64,000 bases of DNA from Megascapheus bottae (GCA_024803745.1 JANJXV010000189.1:1564861-1628860), one strand, 5' to 3'; positions 1 to 10,510 are shown, counted from the first letter of the stretch. Numbers and translations: made by a program. Notes: a model not told the origin generated them from the letters alone.

Positions 1-149
1 TCCTAACAAGGGGCCAGCCATCTGTAAGCAATGTAGTGCATGAAATTGACATGGCTGTCTTTAAGTCTAACAATGTGTGCCCTTCACTGCTCAGCAGCCC
101 AGGGAAGTTCTTTACAAAGTACATTAAAAAAACAAATAAATAAAAATGT

Positions 150-340
150 CACATCTGGAATCCTAGCTACTCAAAGCCAGCCCAGGCTGAAAAGTCCCCA
201 CGAGTATCTTAACTCCAATTAACCATCAGAAAACCAGAAATAAAGCTATGGCTCAAAGTAGAGTAGTGGCCTTGTGCAAAAGAACTCAGGGATCAGAGCC
301 CAGGCCCTGAGTTCAAGCTCCATGACCAAAACAGAAAAAT
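150..340 (+). repeat. S-SINE, internally deleted
   Basis: The head (AATCCTAGCTACTC) is fused directly to the CAAAGCCAGCCCAGGC stretch, so about 30 bp of the head is missing. The shared tail (GGCTCAAAGTAG, GAGTTCAAGCTCC) ends in an A-rich run. Confidence 0.75.
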
Positions 341-483
341 GTCTGTTGGTAAAAGGCTTCAATTCAAGGCTCGAATTCAGGAATCTATTCACTTGGCTTT
401 TCCCTCATGTCTGGCACTTTTACAATTTGAACCATGCTTCCAGTCTGGCATTTTGTTGGCTAATTTGAAGTAGAATCTCCTGA

Positions 484-514
484 ACTTTTCTTTTCTTTTC
501 TTTTTCTTTCTTTA

Positions 515-545
<31 letters not shown>

Positions 546-772
546 TTTTTTTTGTGGGTCATGGGGCTTGAACTCTGCCTAGGTGTTGTCCCTGAGCTCT
601 TCAGCTCAAGGCTACCGCCCTACCCTTGAGCCAAGCCCCACTTCTCATTTTCTAGAGGTTAATTGGAGATAAGAGTCTCAGGTCCTTTTGTGCCCAGGCT
701 GGCTTTGAACCTTGATCCTCAGATCTCAGCCTCCTGAGCAGTTAGGATGATAGGTGTGAGCCACCCTACCCG
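484..772 (-). repeat. S-SINE, antisense, with long T tail
   Basis: A pyrimidine/poly-T tract (484-553) is the complement of the SINE A tail. Reading on, the antisense tail, linker (GGTTAATTGGAGATAAGAG) and 7SL-like head (CAGCCTCCTGAGC, GTGAGCCACC) follow in order, so this is a near-complete copy. Confidence 0.85.
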
Positions 773-780
773 GCTAATCT

Positions 781-880
781 CTCCTGAACTTTTCTGTGCA
801 GGCTGCCCTCAAACCTCCATCCTCCAGGTCTCAGCCTCCTTCGTAGCTAAGATTACAATTGTGAGCCACCTTACTGGCAC
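781..880 (-). repeat. 7SL-type SINE head fragment, antisense
   Basis: The segment carries CAGGCTG, CTCAGCCTCC, AGATTACA and GTGAGCCACC, which is the complement of a B1/S-SINE head with no tRNA-like half. It directly abuts the preceding SINE. Confidence 0.65.
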
Positions 881-954
881 AAAGTACATTTTTTTTTTTA
901 ACATGCTTGGGAGTCCCTCTTTGTATACACAGTCAACTTGCTGGAGCAAGTTTT

Positions 955-1082
955 GTTTGTTTTGCTTTGTGTAGACAAGGTTTTGCTACATAGACAATGC
1001 TGGCCTGGCCAGGAATTTTAGATCTTTTGCCTCAGGCACCCAAGTACTGGGATAATGGGTATTTGCCACTATGCCCAGCTAA
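955..1082 (-). repeat. B1 SINE, antisense
   Basis: The sequence reads AGACAAGGTTTTGCTACATA, then GCTGGCCTGGCCAGGAATTT, GCCTCAGGCACCCAAGTACTGGGAT and CACTATGCCCAGC. This is the complement of a rodent B1 monomer and supports the rodent assignment. Confidence 0.75.
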
Positions 1083-1705
1083 AATTTTTTATTTCAACTA
1101 AATACTTACCTTATCCAAACTGCACATTTAAAATTGGGTAAATTAAAAAAAAAAATCCTAGAACTTACTGAAGCTAAACTTATATTCGTCTATTTATATT
1201 GCTAGCAAACCATTAAATAAATTTTAAGGAACTGTTTTTATACTATAAACTTCCTTACTTCAAACTCTTTACAAGTTATTTCATTTCCATTGTACGAACC
1301 TGGGTTGTTTGATTAGCAAACATCATTTTTCCATGGAGTCAGTTATCTTCACAAATGAATGTATGGCAGATTTTCTGAAGGGTCTGAACTTGTTTGCAAA
1401 GAGTAAAGCTTGCCTTTAAAATAAAAAAAAAGGTCAAATTAGTTGTTTCTTTGCACATTTATACTGAAATCTAAACTGTCAAGCCCACAGTCACTCAAAG
1501 TTTAAACAACTTAAACTACCAAACACACCACACAACTATCCTTTAACATCCAAAATATTAATGCTATGTGTTATATTTACTTTGTTCAGTTCTTACTTTT
1601 TTATTAAAGAATTTATTAACATTGATTTTTACATCATATTTCAAATGTCATGGTTAATAAAGTATTCAAGAAGGGAATCAGTTCTTACTTTTTAAAAATC
1701 ATCCT
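1083..1705. other. AT-rich unique block, no gene seen
   Basis: This block is AT-rich with short poly-A runs. I see no repeat family, splice-flanked open frame or RNA gene in it. Confidence 0.5.
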
Positions 1706-1882
1706 GGTGCTGGGAGTTTGACCTAGTGGTAAGAGTGCCAGCTTAGCATACACAAAAATCCAGGTTCGATTCCTTGGTACCACATATATAGAAAAAAGCT
1801 GGAAATGGTGCTGTGGCTCAAGTGATAGGGCTCTAGCCTTGAGAAAGTCCAAGAACAGGGCTCAGGCCCTGACTTCAAGGCC
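1706..1882 (+). repeat. T-SINE
   Basis: The tRNA-like head has an A box (TGACCTAGTGGTAAGAG) and a perfect B box (GGTTCGATTCC), followed by the shared half (GCTGTGGCTCAAGTGATAGG, CCTTGAGAAAGTCCAAG). The A tail is eroded. Confidence 0.8.
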
Positions 1883-2214
1883 TAGTAGTCACACACACCC
1901 CTTCTTGGATTAAGACACAATCATTATATCACACTTGGAAGATAGGGTGTAAGGTGGGGATAGCGGTCGAGGCCTCACACTTGCTGAACAATTGCTCTCC
2001 CATGAAGCCATACCTCTAGCCTCATGTGATCACACATGATACAATTGTTTTCCTGACAATTTGTATATGTGGTCATTTTGACATTTGAGATAGAGGTAAT
2101 TCACACTCATATAACCTTTATTGTGGTATATTGCTGTAGTTGTTCTACTTCATTTTGAGGTATTTGCTAATCTCTTACTGTTTCTAACATAAATTAAACT
2201 TTAACATAGGTGCG

Positions 2215-2590
2215 TATGGATAGGAATAAACATGGTTCAGATAAGATTTGGAGCCAGTAATAGGGCTAAGTATTCACTGAGAGTCCTAGCACAATCCCCT
2301 GTGGGAAACATGCCTGAAACCAGTAATTATCTGATTGCCAGTCACCTGACTGTGTGTTCACAAGGGATCCCAGGCTCTGAGGTCACTTCCTCATGCACTA
2401 AGGTCCTGCCTTCCACCTTTCCCTATGTAATCTGGCTCAACACAAGTCCTTTCCTTTCTTTTTGAACTTTTTCCTTCTCGGTCTCTGTGCACCTCCATCT
2501 CAGGTGGACCCTCAGTTTGTTCTCTCTCCAATAAACTCTTTTCTGTCTGAACCATGTGGTGAGTTTACTTTCCATCGAAACTTAACCACA
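2215..2590 (+). mobile_element. Probable solo LTR of an endogenous retrovirus
   Basis: The layout is U3-like sequence, CCCTATGTAATCTGG, a pyrimidine-rich stretch, CTCCAATAAACTCTTTTCTG with an AATAAA signal at about 2530, and a short U5-like end. This resembles a class I LTR in order and spacing. The exact ends and target duplication could not be fixed, and no internal retroviral sequence lies alongside. Confidence 0.5.
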
Positions 2591-2596
2591 GCCACA

Positions 2597-2838
2597 GGCT
2601 GTGTCAGTGGCTCCAACCTTTAATCCTAGCTACTCAGGAGCCTGAGATCTGTGGATGGTGGTTTGAAGCCAGCCCAAGCAGAAAAGGCTGCCACCCACTT
2701 ATTTCCAATTAACTGCCAGAAAAACGGAAGTAGTACTATGGTTCAAAATGATAGAGGAGACTTGAGCAAGAAAAGCCCAGGGATCGCACCCAGACCCTGA
2801 GTTCAACAACAAAATAAATAAGTAAATAAATAAACATT
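2597..2838 (+). repeat. S-SINE
   Basis: The head reads GTCAGTGGCTCCAACC, TAATCCTAGCTACTCAGGAG. The tail ends in (AAAT)n after GAGTTCAACAAC. It is diverged and begins immediately after the LTR-like sequence. Confidence 0.75.
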
Positions 2839-2844
2839 AGTTTT

Positions 2845-3005
2845 CTGAGTGCTGGTGGCTCATACCTATAATCTTAGCTACTCAGAAGGCTGAGATCTGA
2901 GAATTGAAGTTCAAAGCCAGCCTAGACAGGAAAGTCAATGAGATTCTTATCTCTAGTTACCACTGGAAAGTCAGAAGCGAAGCTGTGGCTCAAATGATAG
3001 CCATA

Positions 3006-3037
<32 letters not shown>

Positions 3038-3285
3038 GCCAGTCCCAAGGCTTGAACTCAGGGCCTGGGCACTGTCCTTGGGCTTTTTCAAGGCTAGCAC
3101 CACAGCACCACTTCTGGCCTTTTCTGTGTATGTGGTACTGAGGAATTGAACCCAATATTTCATGCGTACTAGGCAGGTACTCTACCACTGGACTACACTC
3201 CTGGCCCCTAGACAGAGCTCTTGAGAGTAAAAAGTAAGGGACAGTACCCAGGCCCGAAGTACAAGCTCAATTATGGGTATATTTT
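2845..3285 (+). repeat. S-SINE split by an inserted T-SINE
   Basis: The head and linker run to about 3009 and the tail resumes at about 3208 with GACAGAGCTCTTGAG. An antisense T-SINE lies between, so this copy is older than the insertion. Confidence 0.75.
3011..3207 (-). repeat. T-SINE, antisense, nested
   Basis: A 27-bp poly-T is followed by GCCAGTCCCAAGGCTTGAACTC and the antisense B and A boxes (GGAATTGAACCC, ACCACTGGACTA). It interrupts the S-SINE at the repeated motif AGCTCTT, a short putative target duplication. Confidence 0.85.
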
Positions 3286-3289
3286 TTTA

Positions 3290-3637
3290 ATAGCACTTCT
3301 AGATTCACAACAACAGTGGATTAGTACTTTTCCTCCTTGCTTTAAAACTTGGTAGTTTGTTTCTTTTTAGGAACAACTTGAATAGCATTCAATTGTTGGG
3401 ACATAAGCAATTTTTTAAATCTAAAATTACTTTATACTTTTCTCCCTTCACTTGGCCTTCCAGTTAAATGTCCAAACATTGTTATTATCATTGGGGAGAG
3501 GGACACTGTGCTTTGCTACTTTGTCATTTCTATTGCAGAAGGTTCCAGAAAACAGAGGAGGGAGGGATGCAATTTATCACTGTCCTTAGCAGATGTCACT
3601 ATTATGCCTAATATTTATTTGTTGTTTCTTCTCTTTT
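3290..3637. other. Unique block, no gene seen
   Basis: This AT-rich sequence contains no recognisable repeat or exon. A 60-codon open frame across its end runs into the antisense SINE and is not credible. Confidence 0.4.
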
Positions 3638-3874
3638 CTTTTTTTTACCCATCCTACGGCTTGAACTCTGGGCCCGAGCTCTATTCCTGAGCTTCTCTGA
3701 CTCAAGGCTAGTGCTCTACCATTTGAACCACAGTGCTACTTCTGACTTCTTCTGAATAGTTTATTGGAAGAGTCTCACAGACTTTCCTGCCCAGATTGGC
3801 TTAGAACTGTGGTCCTCAGATCTCTGCCTTCTGACTAGCTAAGTTTACAGGTGTGAGCCATAGGTGTCCAGCTA
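3638..3874 (-). repeat. S-SINE, antisense
   Basis: The order is poly-T, GGCTTGAACTCTGGGCCC, TTTATTGGAAGAGTCTCAC, TAGCTAAGTTTACAGGTGTG. The linker is mutated relative to other copies, so this is an older member. Confidence 0.8.
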
Positions 3875-4212
3875 TGCTTAATATTTTTAACCAAGGCAAT
3901 GACTGATCTCATCCCCTTGTAATACCTTATAGTGTTCAGCACCATAAAATGTATCATTTTCTTCAAAGCTTTTCTCTTTATATCTCCTCCTCTATAAATT
4001 AGCTTGATGTTTTTTTTTTTTACTTATGGTTCTGTGCCTGGGGTCAAATAAAGCATGTTATTTCTCACAACAATATTGGAACTTCTTTATTTCTGTCTGA
4101 TTTATAAAAAGTTTGCTTGCCTCAAAGTTCATATTGTTAATATCTTCATGGCTAACTAATAAAATGCCATAGAATTATTATGTTTTGAGTATCATTCTAA
4201 GTCTTTCATAAG

Positions 4213-4290
4213 TATTGTGTAAGCCATCTTTCCATGAGTGTGACAAAATGCCTGGGATGATGAAACTGAAGAGGAAAGACTTAATTAAAT
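4213..4290 (-). repeat. MaLR-type LTR fragment, left part
   Basis: The stretch AGTGTGACAAAATGCCTG followed by an A-rich run resembles the antisense end of MaLR-class LTRs. It seems to continue at 4980-5290 beyond two SINEs. The family is assigned from memory. Confidence 0.35.
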
Positions 4291-4374
4291 TAGACCCTAG
4301 TGATTCATGCCTCTAATCTTAGCTATTCAGGAGGTTGAAATATGAACATCATAGTTCCAAACCAACCAAGGCAT

Positions 4375-4472
<98 letters not shown>

Positions 4473-4660
4473 AGGGAGGGAGGGAGGGAGGGAGGGAGGG
4501 AGGGAGGGAGGGAGGGGAAAAAAATCCATGAGACTCTTTTCTGTCATTAACCAAAAAATGCCAGAAGTGAGGATGTGACTCAAGTGGTTGAGTGTCAGCC
4601 TTGAACCCAAGTGTGTGAGGACCTGAGTTCAAGCCCAGTATTGGTTAAAAAAAAAAAAAG
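4291..4660 (+). repeat. S-SINE expanded by an internal microsatellite
   Basis: The head (GATTCATGCCTCTAATCTTAG) leads into a purine microsatellite at 4376-4517. The SINE then resumes with ATCCATGAGACTCTT and its tail, so the simple repeat grew inside the SINE linker. Confidence 0.75.
4376..4517. repeat. (GAAA)n-(GA)n-(GGGA)n microsatellite
   Basis: Three adjacent homopurine repeats change unit from GAAA to GA to GGGA. Both strands are open over long stretches here, which makes spurious Glu/Arg and Ser/Leu frames. Confidence 0.97.
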
Positions 4661-4665
4661 GGAAA

Positions 4666-4977
4666 AGCTGGGTGCGGTGACTCACACCTGTAATCCTAGC
4701 TACTCAGGAGGCTGAGATCTGAGGATCAAGGTTCAAAGCCAGCCCTGGGCACAAAAGGACCTGAGACTTATCTCCAATTAACCCCTAGAAAACTGGAAAT
4801 GGGGCTTGACTCAAGAGTAGAGTGGTAGCCTTGAGCTGAAGAGCTCAGGGACAATGCCCAGGCCCAGGGATAGAACGGTAGCCTTAAGCTGAAGAGCCTA
4901 GGAACAGTGCCCAGGCTGAGTTCAACCCCTATGACCCACAAAAATAAAGAAAGAAAGAAAGGTTTAAAAAAAAAGAG
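4666..4977 (+). repeat. S-SINE with duplicated tail module
   Basis: The head (GGTGCGGTGACTCACACCTG) and linker are intact. The module GGTAGCCTTGAGCTGAAGAG...GGACAGTGCCCAGGC occurs twice in succession. This long form recurs at 29,017, 45,283 and 47,038. Confidence 0.85.
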
Positions 4978-4979
4978 GA

Positions 4980-5290
4980 AAGGTTTACCTGGTTAACAGG
5001 TCCAGAGATTCTTGTCCACAGTGGAGTGGCATCACTGCTTTGGTTTTGTGGTGAAGCAGTGCATCATGCAGATAACACATGGTAGAGAGAAGCTGTTCGC
5101 TGTTCATCTTACAGTGTCTAGGAGGCAAACAGACAGGGAAGAAGGTCCTAATGGCACCTTTATGGGCATAATTTCAATGCCCTAACTTCCCTCCAAAAGG
5201 TTCTACTACTTGCCATAGCACCACAGCCTGACAATCAAAATTCTAGCATATAAGACTTAGGGAGACTTCATATCCAAACTACAGCATGTG
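4980..5290 (-). repeat. MaLR-type LTR fragment, right part
   Basis: The tail CTTCCCTCCAAAAGGTTCTACTACTTGCCATAGCACCACAGCCTG...CATATCCAAACTACA resembles the antisense 5' end of a rodent MaLR-like LTR. It probably belongs with 4213-4290. Confidence 0.35.
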
Positions 5291-5425
5291 CTAACATTTT
5301 TATAACATTCTTTTAAGATATACATCATTGTGATGATCAATTAATAATGAGTCAATTGAGGCTCAGAGAATTAAGGAATTTGCCTGAGCCTCCACAGCTG
5401 GCAGTGACTGGACAAGAATGAATAC

Positions 5426-5427
<2 letters not shown>

Positions 5428-5460
<33 letters not shown>

Positions 5461-5494
5461 ACACACACACACACACACCACACACACACACACA

Positions 5495-5525
<31 letters not shown>

Positions 5526-5567
5526 CCACACACACACAACCACACACACAAACACACACACACACCA

Positions 5568-5635
<68 letters not shown>
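5428..5635. repeat. (AC)n microsatellite, interrupted
   Basis: About 200 bp of AC dinucleotide is interrupted by CC and AACC steps. It lies at the 3' end of an antisense S-SINE, a common seeding site for CA repeats in this window. Confidence 0.97.
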
Positions 5636-5638
<3 letters not shown>

Positions 5639-5852
5639 TTGTTACGGGCTTGAACTCAGAGCCTGAGCACTGTCCCTGAGCTTTTTTGCTCATGGCTAGT
5701 GCTCTACCACTTAGTGCCACTTCTGGTTTTCTAGTGGTTAATGGGATATCAGTTTCATGGACTTTACTGTCCAGGCTGGCTTGAATGACAGTCATCAGAT
5801 CTCAGCCTCCTGAGTAGTTAGGATTATAGGCAAGAGCCTCTGGTGCTCAGCT
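5636..5852 (-). repeat. S-SINE, antisense
   Basis: GGGCTTGAACTCAGAGCCTG, CTCTACCACTTAG, GTGGTTAATGGGATATCAG and CTCAGCCTCCTGAGTAGTTA occur in order. Confidence 0.85.
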
Positions 5853-5944
5853 CAGAATTTTAAATTCTGTTGCACTGTGATTGTCCTTAAATTTAGGTGA
5901 TGTATTTAGCCACAAACAGAAGTTGGAATTATTCAGAACTAATG

Positions 5945-6305
5945 ATATTGCTGCAGAATATGTATGTCCTCTGCTCCTCCAAATTTACGTGTTGACATCT
6001 TAACCTTGAAGGCAGTGGTATAAAGACATTAGGATGGACCTCTGGGAGGTGATTAGGTGATGAGTGATTATATCAGTCCATTGTCCAGGACTTTAAGAGA
6101 AATTCCAGAGACTGGAGACGTTATAAAGATAAGAAGCTTCTAAAGGGGATACTAAAGGGTTAAGATATGGAAGCTGTGTGAGTTCAACTTTGGAAATGCT
6201 GAGTTATGGCCCACAGCATGAAGAATGGGAGCAAGTGGGAGACAAGAGGCTAGAATGACTAGGAAGGAGGGTGATGCTGTTCTTCTAACAACTCTTTCTC
6301 AAGAA
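5945..6305 (+). repeat. Probable MaLR-type LTR, diverged
   Basis: ATGTATGTCC...CTCCAAATTTACGTGTTGACATCTTAACC and GGAGGTGATTAGGTGATGAG follow the order of MaLR-class LTR consensus sequences. The family level is uncertain and the ends were not defined. Confidence 0.45.
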
Positions 6306-6321
6306 TAAAGCAAGAAGCGCC

Positions 6322-6553
6322 CAGCTATGAGCACTGCTGGCTCATGGCTGCATTCCTAGCTACCCAGAAAGCTAAGATCTGAGGATCATGGTTTGAATCC
6401 AGCCAGGGCAAGAAAGTCCATGAGATTTGTCTCCAATTAATCACCCCAAAACTGGAAGTAGAGCTGTGGCTCAAAGTAGCATAGAAAAGCACTCAGGGAC
6501 AGTACCCAGGCCCTGAGTTCAAGCCCCATGACTAACCAAAAAGAAGCAAACAA
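6322..6553 (+). repeat. S-SINE
   Basis: The head is GAGCACTGCTGGCTCATGGCTG, the linker CTCCAATTAATCACCCC, and the tail ends GAGTTCAAGCCCCATGAC followed by A-rich sequence. Confidence 0.8.
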
Positions 6554-7235
6554 ACAGTAGAGCAAGGTTACATGAGAAGTACCTTGACTTGTAATGACTC
6601 CTTACTGGGTCCACCTCTCAACAGTCCTCTACTACCTCTATATGTTGTAAGGCACCTCAATTATGATAAACAGAGACGCCACATGTTGAGAAGTTGAACT
6701 GGGAGTCTTTATTGGAAAGCCAGTGACTGCAGGTGATTGCCTGTCAGAAAGACCTGCAGTCCCTCGAATACACATAACACTGTTAGAAAATTGAGCCATG
6801 AGAGTAGCAAAGCAAAGAAAGAGCAGAAAAACAATACCGAACAACCAGATCAATTCCGATGGAAAGCTGAAGTGGGATGCCATGATAGTCTGCACCTAAA
6901 TAGTATCAGGGGCTGTGGTAGGGTCACAGGAAACTCAAGATTCTACCAAGTTCAAGGCACAAGACTGATAGGTACAGTAACCTATCATCCAAGACCCTGC
7001 CCATGCCCCTAGGTACACCCATCACATGAGAGGTGGGACTTCCCTTCTTCCACCGTGAAGACAATATGGTGCCACTTAAACCCAATACTCTGTCATCCAC
7101 TATGTGGCCAGATGACACCAGCTACATCCAGTGACCTTATTTCATATACTGCCATACAGCATACAGCTCCCAGCATATGAGCCTATGTTATAGTAGCTAC
7201 ACCCAAATCACAACATTGTCTGTGAAAGAGATCCC
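6554..7235. other. Unassigned block, possibly an antisense LTR
   Basis: No exon is convincing. AGTCTTTATTGGAAAGCC at about 6706 would read as CCAATAAAGACT on the minus strand, a polyadenylation-like signal typical of an LTR R region. No TG...CA ends or target duplication could be fixed, so the LTR reading is weak. Confidence 0.3.
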
Positions 7236-7412
7236 TTAGCCAGGCACCAGTGGCTTATACTTATAATAGTAGCTACTCAGGAGGCTGAAGTCTGAGGACT
7301 GTGGCTTGAAGGCATCCTAGGCAGACAAATCCAAGAGAAGCTAGAAACATGGTTAAGATTCCTGGAGAGTTTCTGAGTTCAAGCCCCAGTACTGGAGATA
7401 GAGAGAGACAGA
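7236..7412 (+). repeat. S-SINE, shortened linker
   Basis: The head (CACCAGTGGCTTATAC, AGCTACTCAGGAGGCTGA) is good. Most of the linker and first half of the tail are deleted before GAGTTCAAGCCCCAGTAC. Confidence 0.7.
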
Positions 7413-7424
7413 GGGAGAGAACAT

Positions 7425-7525
7425 GTTGCTATGTCCCAGCTTCCTGGGAGATGGAGGTAAAAGGATTTCAAGTGTTCAAGAACAGTGTGGGCATCATAGT
7501 GAGATAGGATCTCATGATGAAATGG
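7425..7525 (+). repeat. B1-like SINE fragment
   Basis: CCCAGCTTCCTGGGAGATGG, AGTGTTCAAGAACAG and GTGAGATAGGATCTCATGAT follow the order of a B1 body without its first bases. Confidence 0.5.
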
Positions 7526-7587
7526 AAACTCTGGACAATCAATTTATCATTCCTCTCTTGATACCTAACGAATTTCCTCTTCTCCCA

Positions 7588-8042
7588 CTTTTTCTTTTTG
7601 GTGCTGGTCGTGGGGCTTAAACTCAGACCTCAGGTGCTGAATCTGAGCTAATTTTTTTTTTTTTTTTTTTTGCCAGTCCTGGGCTTGAGCTCAGGGCCTG
7701 AGCACTGTCCTTGGACTTTCTCAAGGCTAGAGCTCTACCACTTGAGGCTCAGCACCACTTCCAGCTTTTTTTCTATGTATGTGGTACCGAGGAATCAAAC
7801 CCGGGTCTTCATGCATGCTAGGCAAGCACTTTAACCACTAGGCCAAACTCCCGGCAGAATCTGAGCTTCTTTTGCTCAAAGCTCGTACTCTACTCCTTGA
7901 GCCACTTCCAGCTTTTTCTGGGTAATTCGTTCGAGATAAGAATCTCACAGACTTCCCTGCCCAGAATGGCTTTGAATCATGATCCTGAGAGCTAAGCCTC
8001 CTGAGTAGGTAGGATTACAGCTGTGAGTCACAAGTGCTCAGC
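7588..8042 (-). repeat. S-SINE, antisense, split by a T-SINE
   Basis: The tail portion (GTGGGGCTTAAACTCAGAC) lies left of the insertion. The rest (GAGCTTCTTTTGCTCAAAG to GTGAGTCACAAGTGC) lies right of it. The 11-bp GAATCTGAGCT is duplicated at both junctions. Confidence 0.85.
7650..7856 (-). repeat. T-SINE, antisense, with 11-bp target duplication
   Basis: Poly-T and GCCAGTCCTGGGCTTGAGCTC lead to the antisense B box (GGAATCAAACCC) and A-box region (ACCACTAGGCCAAACTCCC). GAATCTGAGCT flanks it at 7639-7649 and 7857-7867, which marks L1-type target-primed insertion into an older SINE. Confidence 0.9.
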
Positions 8043-8124
8043 TCTTATCTCACTTTTGATGAAGTGGTATACTCTAAGTGTATGTTCTTGGCCTGCCTTT
8101 GGCAAGAAACCTGTTTAACCCAGT

Positions 8125-8480
8125 ATGTTAGTCAGCTTTGTGATACTGTGACAAAATATCTAAAGTAGTCATCTTATGAAGAAGAAAGGTTTATGTTGGC
8201 TCATATTTTCACAGATTTCAGGCCATGATCTCCTGGTTTGTGTCTGTGGTAAGGCCATATAACATGGCATGGTGCTCATGGAAAAGGACACTTCAAAAGA
8301 GACTGCTTACCAGAGACTGAAGAAGCCAAGGTCCCAATATCTCCTTCAAGGACATACTTTCCAATAACCAAACTTCCTCCCCCTAGTCCCCACCTTCTAA
8401 AGGCTCCTCTGCCTTCTAGTGGCTCCACAGGCTGGAGACTTAACTTTTTCTCACGTGGCCATTGGAGGGTCCTATCTCAA
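8125..8480 (-). repeat. Probable MaLR-type LTR, antisense
   Basis: TGTGATACTGTGACAAAATATC, GAAAGGTTTATGTTGGCTCATA and the C-rich AACTTCCTCCCCCTAGTCCCC stretch match, in order, the antisense layout of MaLR-class LTRs. Assignment is from memory. Confidence 0.4.
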
Positions 8481-9134
8481 TTATAGCAGCTACTTTGGCA
8501 CGCATTCTTCTAAGCTGGATGTCTCCTCTTAGTAATTTCTCATCTATATACCTTCCTGGGCTACTGATCTTTGACTGTCAATCCCCAGAGGTCTCTGCTG
8601 ATTGGAACTTGAGCCCTTCTCTTTTCCCTGTTGCAGTAGTTTTCCACTCACCCTGAGGACTACACATCCATTGAACAAGAGTTCTACCACTAAGCTATAC
8701 CCTCAGACCTATGATAGTCTTGAATAAAGTATTCTTTGTAGTTTCATCTACTATCAGTATAATTTTTCTTTAATGTGATTGAGAAGGAAATAAGACTTAC
8801 CTGATGATGATGTCTGTTACTCTGTGGCTAGACCACCCACAGTGTGACTTGAAAGGGAGAGCTGCCAATTCTTAAGAGTGAACAGTGGTCTGCAATTCCT
8901 GCCTTGAACACTCTCCTTGAACACCAAAGTGGGGAAACAATGCTAAGAGAGCAGGTGGGGTTACTCCCAGGGGAGTGGGTAAGAAAGTAGAAAACTTAAA
9001 ATCAGGTGTTCACTTCTTCATTATCAGACCTAGAGGAGAGAATCTTCGTGCTCACCAGTCAGTCTCTGGTGCTAGAGGGAAGAGTAAGAGGCCTGAGTGA
9101 TGCCAAATTTTTTTGATTGTTGTTGTTTTTTGGT
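8481..9134. other. Unique block, no gene seen
   Basis: A fragment near 8640-8710 (AGAGTTCTACCACTAAGCTATACCCTCAG) is a decayed antisense ID-like head. The remainder shows no repeat or splice-flanked frame. Confidence 0.4.
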
Positions 9135-9183
9135 TTTTGCTGATGCTCTACCACTTGCACTATGCCTCTAATTTGGATTTTTT

Positions 9184-9372
9184 TTTTTTTGCCAGTCCTG
9201 GGCTTAAGTTCAGGGCCTGAGCACTGTCCTTGGACTTTCTCAAGGCTAGAGCTCTACCACTTGAGCCTCAGCACCATTCTGGATTTTTTGTATGTATGTG
9301 GTACTGAGGAATTGAACCCGGGTCTTTGTGCATGCTAGGCAAGCACTCTACCACTAGGCCAAACTCCCAGCC
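9184..9372 (-). repeat. T-SINE, antisense, with long target duplication
   Basis: A complete copy from poly-T to the A-box complement is flanked by the repeat CCTCTAATTTGGATTTTT, starting at 9165 and again at 9373. The near-perfect duplication suggests a relatively young insertion. Confidence 0.9.
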
Positions 9373-9404
9373 CCTCTAATTTGGATTTTTTGCTAGATTA
9401 CTGG

Positions 9405-9437
<33 letters not shown>

Positions 9438-9446
9438 CATATATAA
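9405..9446. repeat. (TA)n microsatellite
   Basis: Alternating TA with single CA steps lies inside the decayed S-SINE. Confidence 0.95.
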
Positions 9447-9639
9447 AATTCTTATATTTGTTGGTCCAGGCTGACTTCAAACTGAGATCCTCAGATCTTA
9501 GCTATTCCTCTTGAACAGCTAGAATTACAGGTTGAGTCACCAGCACATTGGCAATCTCTGGCACATAGCAACCACAGCTAATTTTCACATTTAAGATTTA
9601 ATACACATAGAAAAATTTTCCATCCATTCCCTTTGTATT

Positions 9640-9857
9640 TTTTATCAGCTGTTGGTTTTGAACTCAGGGCCTCAGCTTTTGTACTCAAGAACAGCACTCA
9701 ACCATTGAGCCATAGCGCCATTAGTGGTTTTCTGGTGGCTAATGAGAAATAAGAGATTCATGAACTTTCTTGCACTGGCTGGCTTTGAACTGCTATCCTG
9801 ACATCCCAGCCTCCTGGGTAACTAGGAGATCAGGGGTGTGAGGCACCAGTGCCTGCT
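9640..9857 (-). repeat. S-SINE, antisense
   Basis: GGTTTTGAACTCAGGGCCTC, CAACCATTGAGCCATAGCGCC, GGTGGCTAATGAGAAATAAG and GTGTGAGGCACCAGTGCC are in register with the consensus. Confidence 0.8.
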
Positions 9858-10253
9858 TCCCTTTGTTTTTGTTTTTGTTTTGTTTTTTAACAACTCTTTT
9901 GTAAAGAGACAGGGAAGGAGGAAATAAAAAGGCTAGATTGATTCATGAACAAACATGCATCAGATACAAATGTGTCACTATTACTTGCATAATATCCATC
10001 CAAAATGTTGTCCAGTAATGGAAATCAATCAGTTAAGCAAGGCTAGGTATATTAGTGCTACAGATGCAAATATTGACTCTCTATTTTCACCCTCCACAGA
10101 GCAACTATAGTTGCCTTGAAAGAACATTGATCCTCTGTCCAAACAAATGAAAACACGAAGTGCTTAGGGTGTTCTTCCAGGAAGGTTTTTCAGCCCTGGT
10201 GCTTGGCTTGAAGAATCTTTACCATTTAGTCCACTTTTTTAAAATGAAAAAAC
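9858..10253. other. Unique block, no gene seen
   Basis: A TTTTG-rich run (9863-9890) precedes unique AT-rich sequence with no exon signals. Confidence 0.4.
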
Positions 10254-10440
10254 TTTTAACTACTCAGAAGTCTAAGATTTGGGGATCAAGGATTGAAGCC
10301 AGCCCAGGTAGACAAATTCAAATCCAATTAACTAGAAGTGGAAATATGGTAGAGTGCCAGCCTTAAATAGAAAGCTAGGCTAAGCTAAGAAAGCTAACCT
10401 AAGAAAGCAAGAGGCCCTGAGTTCAAGTCCCAGTACCACC
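10254..10440 (+). repeat. S-SINE, 5' truncated
   Basis: It begins at TTTAACTACTCAGAAG and runs to GAGTTCAAGTCCCAGTACC. The CA microsatellite that follows has replaced its A tail. Confidence 0.7.
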
Positions 10441-10449
10441 ACAGACACA

Positions 10450-10509
<60 letters not shown>
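10441..10509. repeat. (CA)n microsatellite with a CG core
   Basis: CACACA is interrupted by CGCGCG. It is followed by a short (ACC)n stretch to about 10540. Confidence 0.96.

Positions 10510-10510
<1 letters not shown>

Larger units (their letters stand above)
9135..9550 (-). repeat. S-SINE, antisense, split by T-SINE and a TA repeat
   Basis: GATGCTCTACCACTTGCAC precedes the insertion. AGATCCTCAGATCTTAGC and GAATTACAGGTTGAGTCACC follow the TA microsatellite at 9405-9446. Confidence 0.7.

Noticed and set aside
4323..4632. 95-101-codon frames rich in Leu/Ser or Glu/Arg
   Set aside because: They are translations of the GAAA/GA/GGGA microsatellite within a SINE.
5352..5795. 147-codon Cys/Val-rich minus-strand frame
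   Set aside because: It is a translation of the (AC)n repeat and an antisense S-SINE.
6554..7235. Confident LTR call
   Set aside because: A polyadenylation-like signal is present, but no TG...CA ends with a target duplication could be found.
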